Below the pieces are notes generated by a model. It saw only the letters and a program-made list of their open reading frames with translations. It was not told the DNA's origin and did no database searches. A DNA stretch of 64,000 nucleotides. It comes from Streptomyces aurantiacus (GTDB taxonomy: Bacteria > Actinomycetota > Actinomycetes > Streptomycetales > Streptomycetaceae). Shown one piece after another: positions 60,683-64,000 of the stretch. Position 1 is the stretch's first letter. Each line of letters begins with the position of its first letter. Position numbers and translations under genes: made by a program. The stretch is from NCBI RefSeq assembly GCF_027107535.1, contig NZ_CP114283.1, positions 6,076,001 to 6,140,000 of the forward strand, read 5' to 3'.

Positions 60683-63600
60683 GTGCCGACCACCGCATTC
60701 ACCACGCCGTTCATCGGGCGTGAAGACGAACTCGCCCGCCTGACCCTCGTTCTGGACCGGGCCCGGGCCGGCGAGGCGCGGGCCGTACTGATCGCGGGAG
60801 ACGCGGGAGTCGGCAAGACCCGGGTGCTGGCCGAGGCCGCGGGGCACGCCGCGCAGGCGGGCACGACCGTGGTCACGGGCCACTGCGTCGACCTGGGTGA
60901 CGTGGGTCTGCCGTATCTGCCGTTCACCGAGATCCTGGGCCGGCTCGCCGGGGACGAACGGTTCGCCGGGGCGCTGGCCGCGCATCCCGTGGTCGACCGC
61001 CTCCTCGGCGACGGCGGTCACGGCGCGCGGGACGCGGACGGGCGCCCCCAGCTGTTCGAGGGCATGGCCGCGCTGCTGGCCGAACTGGCCGAGACCGCAC
61101 CGCTGTTGCTGGTCCTGGAGGACCTGCACTGGGCGGACCAGTCCTCCCGCGACCTGCTGCGTTTCCTGCTCAGCAGGGGGATACTGCAGAACCGCCGCGC
61201 ACGACTGCAGGCGGACGGCGTGGCCCCCGCCGCGGGCGGCGCGCAGGGTCAGCGCCTCGCCGTCTTCGCGTCGTACCGCGCCGACGACCTGCACCGCAGA
61301 CACCCGTTGCGGCCCCTGCTCGCCGAGTTGGTGCGCCTGTCCGTCGTGGAGCGGCTCGAACTGCGTCCACTGCCCGACGGCGAGGTGGCCCGGCTCGTCC
61401 GTTCCCAGCGGGCGACGCCCATGCCCGACGCCACGGTCCGCCGCATCGTCGAACGAGCCGAGGGCAACGCGTTCTACGCGGAGGAGTTGCTCGCCGCCGC
61501 GTCGGAGACCATGTCCGGGTCCGCGTCCGCCGTGCCCAGCGGGCTGGCCGACGTGCTGCTCATCCGTTTCGAGCAACTGCCGCCGACCGCCCAGCAGGTG
61601 CTGCGTACCGCGGCCGTCGCCGGGCGCCGTGTCGAGCACGACCTGCTGCGCGACACCGTCCAACTGCCCGAGGAGGAGCTGGAGTCGGCTCTGCGCGAAG
61701 CCGTCGGGCGGCAGCTCCTCGTCCCCGACCAGGACGACACCTACTCCTTCCGGCACGCACTGATCCGCGAGGCGGTCTACGCGGATCTGCTGCCGGGTGA
61801 ACGAGTGCGCCTGCACAGGGCGTTCGCCCGGGTACTGGCCGGGCGGGGCCGGCCCGACGAGAGCGCTGCCGAGCGCGCCCACCACTCGCGCGAGAGCCAC
61901 GACCTGCCCGACGCGCTGGCGGCCTCGCTGGAGGCCGCCGACCATGCCGGGCGGGTGCGCGCGCCCGCCGAGGAACTGCGTCATCTGGAAGCCGCCCTCG
62001 ACCTGTGGTCGGCGGTGCCCTCCTCGGCACGGCCCGAGGGCTTCGACACGGTCACGCTGACGCTGCGCGCCTCGGCGGCGGCCGTGCACGCCGGTGAGAC
62101 ACACCGGGCGGTCTCGCTGACGCGTTCGGCGCTCGCCCGGGTGGGCTCGGACGAGGACTCCGAACTGGCCGCCCGGGTCCGCTACACGCTCGCGGGCAAC
62201 CTCATGCGGATCGACAGCCTCGCCGCCGCGTTCGCGTACAGCAGCGAGGCTCTCGCGATGATCCCCGCCGACCCGCCGTCGCGCACCTGGGTCTGGGCGG
62301 CGTCCACCCATGTCATGGCGGCGCGATACGTGGGGGACGACGAGACCGCCCGCAGCGTCGCGAGCCGGGCCCTGCGGATCGCGGAGGAACTCGGCGTTCT
62401 GGACGCCCAGGCCGATCTGATGATCTCCCTCGTCGGTCTCGAAGGAGCGGGCCGGAGCCTGCCGGAAGGGCGGGCCCGGCTGCGGGAGGCCCGCGAGCTG
62501 GCCCGGCGCGCGGGGAACACGTCCATCGAGATGCGCGCACTGTTCAACCTCTCCATCGGCTCGTACGAGTCCAGTGACCTGGACGAATGCCTGGCCTGGC
62601 TCTCCGACGGCCTGGAGCGCGCGGGCCACGCCGGGCTGCTCTCCTCGGTCTATCCGGTGGAGATGCGCTATCTGCGTTCCCTGGTGCTGTACTCCCTGGG
62701 CCAGTGGGACGAGTGCGTCCGCTCCGCGGAGTCCGACGCCGATCGGCTGCCGGCGGCGGGCGGGTACGCGATCGGCCCGGCGCTGTCGGTGGCACTGGCG
62801 CGTGGTGACCAGGGTGCGGCCGAGCGGGCCCGGGCCCTCCTCGACGGGCCGTTCGACTGGATGGCCACCCTCGTCATGGGGATCCTCCTGACCGACGCGG
62901 CGGTACTGCGCCGCGATGCCGAGGCGGCCGTAGGGCAGTTCGATACGACGGTGACCGCCCTGCTCGACGAGTCCGGTACGACACCCGATGTGGTGGTGCG
63001 GCTCGCGGCGCTCGCCCTGACCGCCGTCTCGGACGCGGCCGTGACCTGCCGCCTGGCCGGCGACGAGGAGGGCACCCGGCGCTGGGTGCGGGCGGGCAAG
63101 AACCTGGTGGAGCCGGCCCGGGCCACTGCGGCCCAGAGCGAGGACGGTTCGCCGCAGGGGCCCGAGGGCCGGGCGTGGCTGGCGCGCGCCGAGGCCGAGT
63201 GGGCGCGGACCCTCGCCGAGCCGGACATCGAGGCCTGGGAGAAGGCCGTCGCGGCGTTCGGCTACGGGGACGTCTACGAGCAGGCCCGCTGTCGGGTGCG
63301 GCTCGCCGAGAGTCTGGTGGCGTCGGGGCGGCGCGAGGAGGCCGCCGAGCACACACGGGCGGCGCACGCGACGGCGGTCCGGCTGGGCGCCGTGCCGCTG
63401 CGCGACGACGTGGAGCGGCTGGTCCGCCGGGCCCGCCTCGCGGAGAGCGCCCCCACCGACGACCGGGCCCCCGCGCTGACCGCCCGGGAGAACGACGTCC
63501 TGCTGCTCCTCGCGCGTGGCCGCACCAACCGGCAGATCGGCGAGGAACTGTTCATCAGCGGCAAGACGGCGAGCGTGCACGTGTCCAACATCCTCGCGAA

Positions 63601-63685
63601 GCTGGGCGCCGCGAGCCGTACGGAGGCGGTGGCGATCGCGTACCGCGAGGGGCTGGTGCAGGCGGAACCGTCCGCCTCCGGATGA
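60683..63685 (+). CDS. Large LAL-type LuxR regulator
   Basis: Encodes 1000 residues from GTG 60683, which is 7 bases after CAGGAT. An N-terminal AAA/STAND ATPase domain has Walker A GDAGVGKTR (about 39-47) and LLLVLEDLHWADQS (Walker B-like, about 138-152). A long helical TPR-like region (about 380-900) follows, and a C-terminal LuxR HTH (about 930-990) has LTARENDVLLLLARGRTNRQIGEELFISGKTASVHVSNILAKL. LAL proteins activate secondary metabolism or sugar genes in response to ATP and a ligand. Starts 74 bp after the UBP gene, same strand. Confidence 0.9.
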   Translation: MPTTAFTTPFIGREDELARLTLVLDRARAGEARAVLIAGDAGVGKTRVLAEAAGHAAQAGTTVVTGHCVDLGDVGLPYLPFTEILGRLAGDERFAGALAAHPVVDRLLGDGGHGARDADGRPQLFEGMAALLAELAETAPLLLVLEDLHWADQSSRDLLRFLLSRGILQNRRARLQADGVAPAAGGAQGQRLAVFASYRADDLHRRHPLRPLLAELVRLSVVERLELRPLPDGEVARLVRSQRATPMPDATVRRIVERAEGNAFYAEELLAAASETMSGSASAVPSGLADVLLIRFEQLPPTAQQVLRTAAVAGRRVEHDLLRDTVQLPEEELESALREAVGRQLLVPDQDDTYSFRHALIREAVYADLLPGERVRLHRAFARVLAGRGRPDESAAERAHHSRESHDLPDALAASLEAADHAGRVRAPAEELRHLEAALDLWSAVPSSARPEGFDTVTLTLRASAAAVHAGETHRAVSLTRSALARVGSDEDSELAARVRYTLAGNLMRIDSLAAAFAYSSEALAMIPADPPSRTWVWAASTHVMAARYVGDDETARSVASRALRIAEELGVLDAQADLMISLVGLEGAGRSLPEGRARLREARELARRAGNTSIEMRALFNLSIGSYESSDLDECLAWLSDGLERAGHAGLLSSVYPVEMRYLRSLVLYSLGQWDECVRSAESDADRLPAAGGYAIGPALSVALARGDQGAAERARALLDGPFDWMATLVMGILLTDAAVLRRDAEAAVGQFDTTVTALLDESGTTPDVVVRLAALALTAVSDAAVTCRLAGDEEGTRRWVRAGKNLVEPARATAAQSEDGSPQGPEGRAWLARAEAEWARTLAEPDIEAWEKAVAAFGYGDVYEQARCRVRLAESLVASGRREEAAEHTRAAHATAVRLGAVPLRDDVERLVRRARLAESAPTDDRAPALTARENDVLLLLARGRTNRQIGEELFISGKTASVHVSNILAKLGAASRTEAVAIAYREGLVQAEPSASG

Positions 63686-63838
63686 GCGCCGGCCGGATCG
63701 GCGCGGCCCGCGGCTGCGGGGTCCGGCGGATGGCGGTGTCATGGAGACAGGCGCACGCAGGGCCGAGCCGTCGTTTGTGTCCGGGGCTACCGGTTACACG
63801 AGCGGGTGGCCCGCATCCGTACAAGCAAAGGTGGCTTC

Positions 63839-64000
63839 ATGACGTCCGGCACGCATCTCGCTCTGACGCTCACTCTCACCGGCGGCACGGCCGCCGACGC
63901 GCGGGCTGTCATCCACACGCTCGAACCCGTCTTCGGATCGGCGGACGCCATGCCCCGCGACGGCGACGCCACGGTCTACACGGCGTCCTTCGACAACGGC
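63839..64000 (+). CDS. 5' end of an unidentified gene (partial)
   Basis: ATG 63839 with AAAGGTGG upstream opens a frame to the window edge: MTSGTHLALTLTLTGGTAAD, then ARAVIHTLEPVFGSADAMPRDG and VYTASFDNG. The first 54 residues are soluble, beta-rich and give no family. Codon bias is good, so it is a real gene. Confidence 0.75.
   Translation, partial: MTSGTHLALTLTLTGGTAADARAVIHTLEPVFGSADAMPRDGDATVYTASFDNG

Noticed and set aside
60635..63742. 1035-residue open frame on the minus strand
   Set aside because: Antisense shadow of the LAL regulator, which shows Walker and LuxR motifs in the sense frame.

Overview
The window is high-GC actinobacterial chromosome, almost certainly Streptomyces or a close relative. 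The evidence is strong G/C preference at third codon positions, many GTG starts, an LAL-type LuxR regulator, a SpoIIE-type phosphatase, a class-E sortase substrate (LADTG), DUF-type families typical of streptomycetes (DUF5997, DUF1206, DUF4287, DUF1996) and a streptogrisin-like protease. I see no rRNA, tRNA, CRISPR array, insertion sequence or prophage. It reads as chromosomal arm or mid-chromosome housekeeping and accessory DNA made of many short transcription units, many of them closed by strong GC hairpins.

Layout. 1-2.1 kb: end of an ECF cobalt transporter operon (cbiN-cbiQ-cbiO). 2.1-9.9 kb: membrane Ser/Thr kinase, GNAT with a CebR-box-like palindrome, secreted lamin-tail protein, Tat-exported KstD-like flavoprotein, CGNR zinc-finger regulator, a conserved small protein and an FAD monooxygenase. 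10.0-13.5 kb: a three-gene unit of an IrrE/ImmA-like metalloprotein plus two paralogous MAB_1171c-type membrane proteins. 14-18.3 kb: sortase-anchored DUF1996 protein, cytochrome P450, small DUF6296-like protein. 18.6-28.4 kb: SpoIIE/GAF/HATPase phosphatase, DHA2 MFS exporter, DAO-Rieske flavoprotein, SDR, winged-helix regulator, STAS-ANTAR fusion, HMA metallochaperone. 28.4-37 kb: LacI regulator divergent from a Gfo/Idh/MocA dehydrogenase, SUMF1-fold protein, soluble transhydrogenase, YciO/Sua5-type protein, TauE/SafE permease, NudK-like Nudix and two secreted proteins. 37-45.8 kb: metal hydrolase with a discoidin domain, TetR, a LysR effector domain lacking its HTH divergent from DUF5997, SMC-like ATPase, LLM flavoenzyme, GNAT, methyltransferase, VOC protein, DUF4287. 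46-56 kb: small secreted and membrane proteins including one with 11-residue repeats, an OmpR-type two-component system, Imm5-like protein, L,D-transpeptidase lipoprotein, PPOX-fold enzyme, streptogrisin-like protease. 56-64 kb: DUF1206 membrane protein; a tightly overlapped trio of response-regulator/TrxR-like flavoprotein, cNMP-domain histidine kinase and UBP-type zinc finger; a 1000-residue LAL regulator; and the 5' end of a further gene.

The two best candidates for under-described systems are the overlapping RR-flavoprotein / cNMP-kinase / ZnF-UBP operon (57140-60608) and the IrrE-like plus paired MAB_1171c-type membrane operon (10281-13525). A further original observation is a composite operator, GGTGAC-N3-CCTYGCAGAGG-N4/5-GTCACC, present once in the CGNR regulator promoter and once in the promoter of the small gene that follows it. 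Many genes carry a -10-like hexamer whose predicted transcription start falls on, or one base from, the start codon, suggesting abundant leaderless transcripts.
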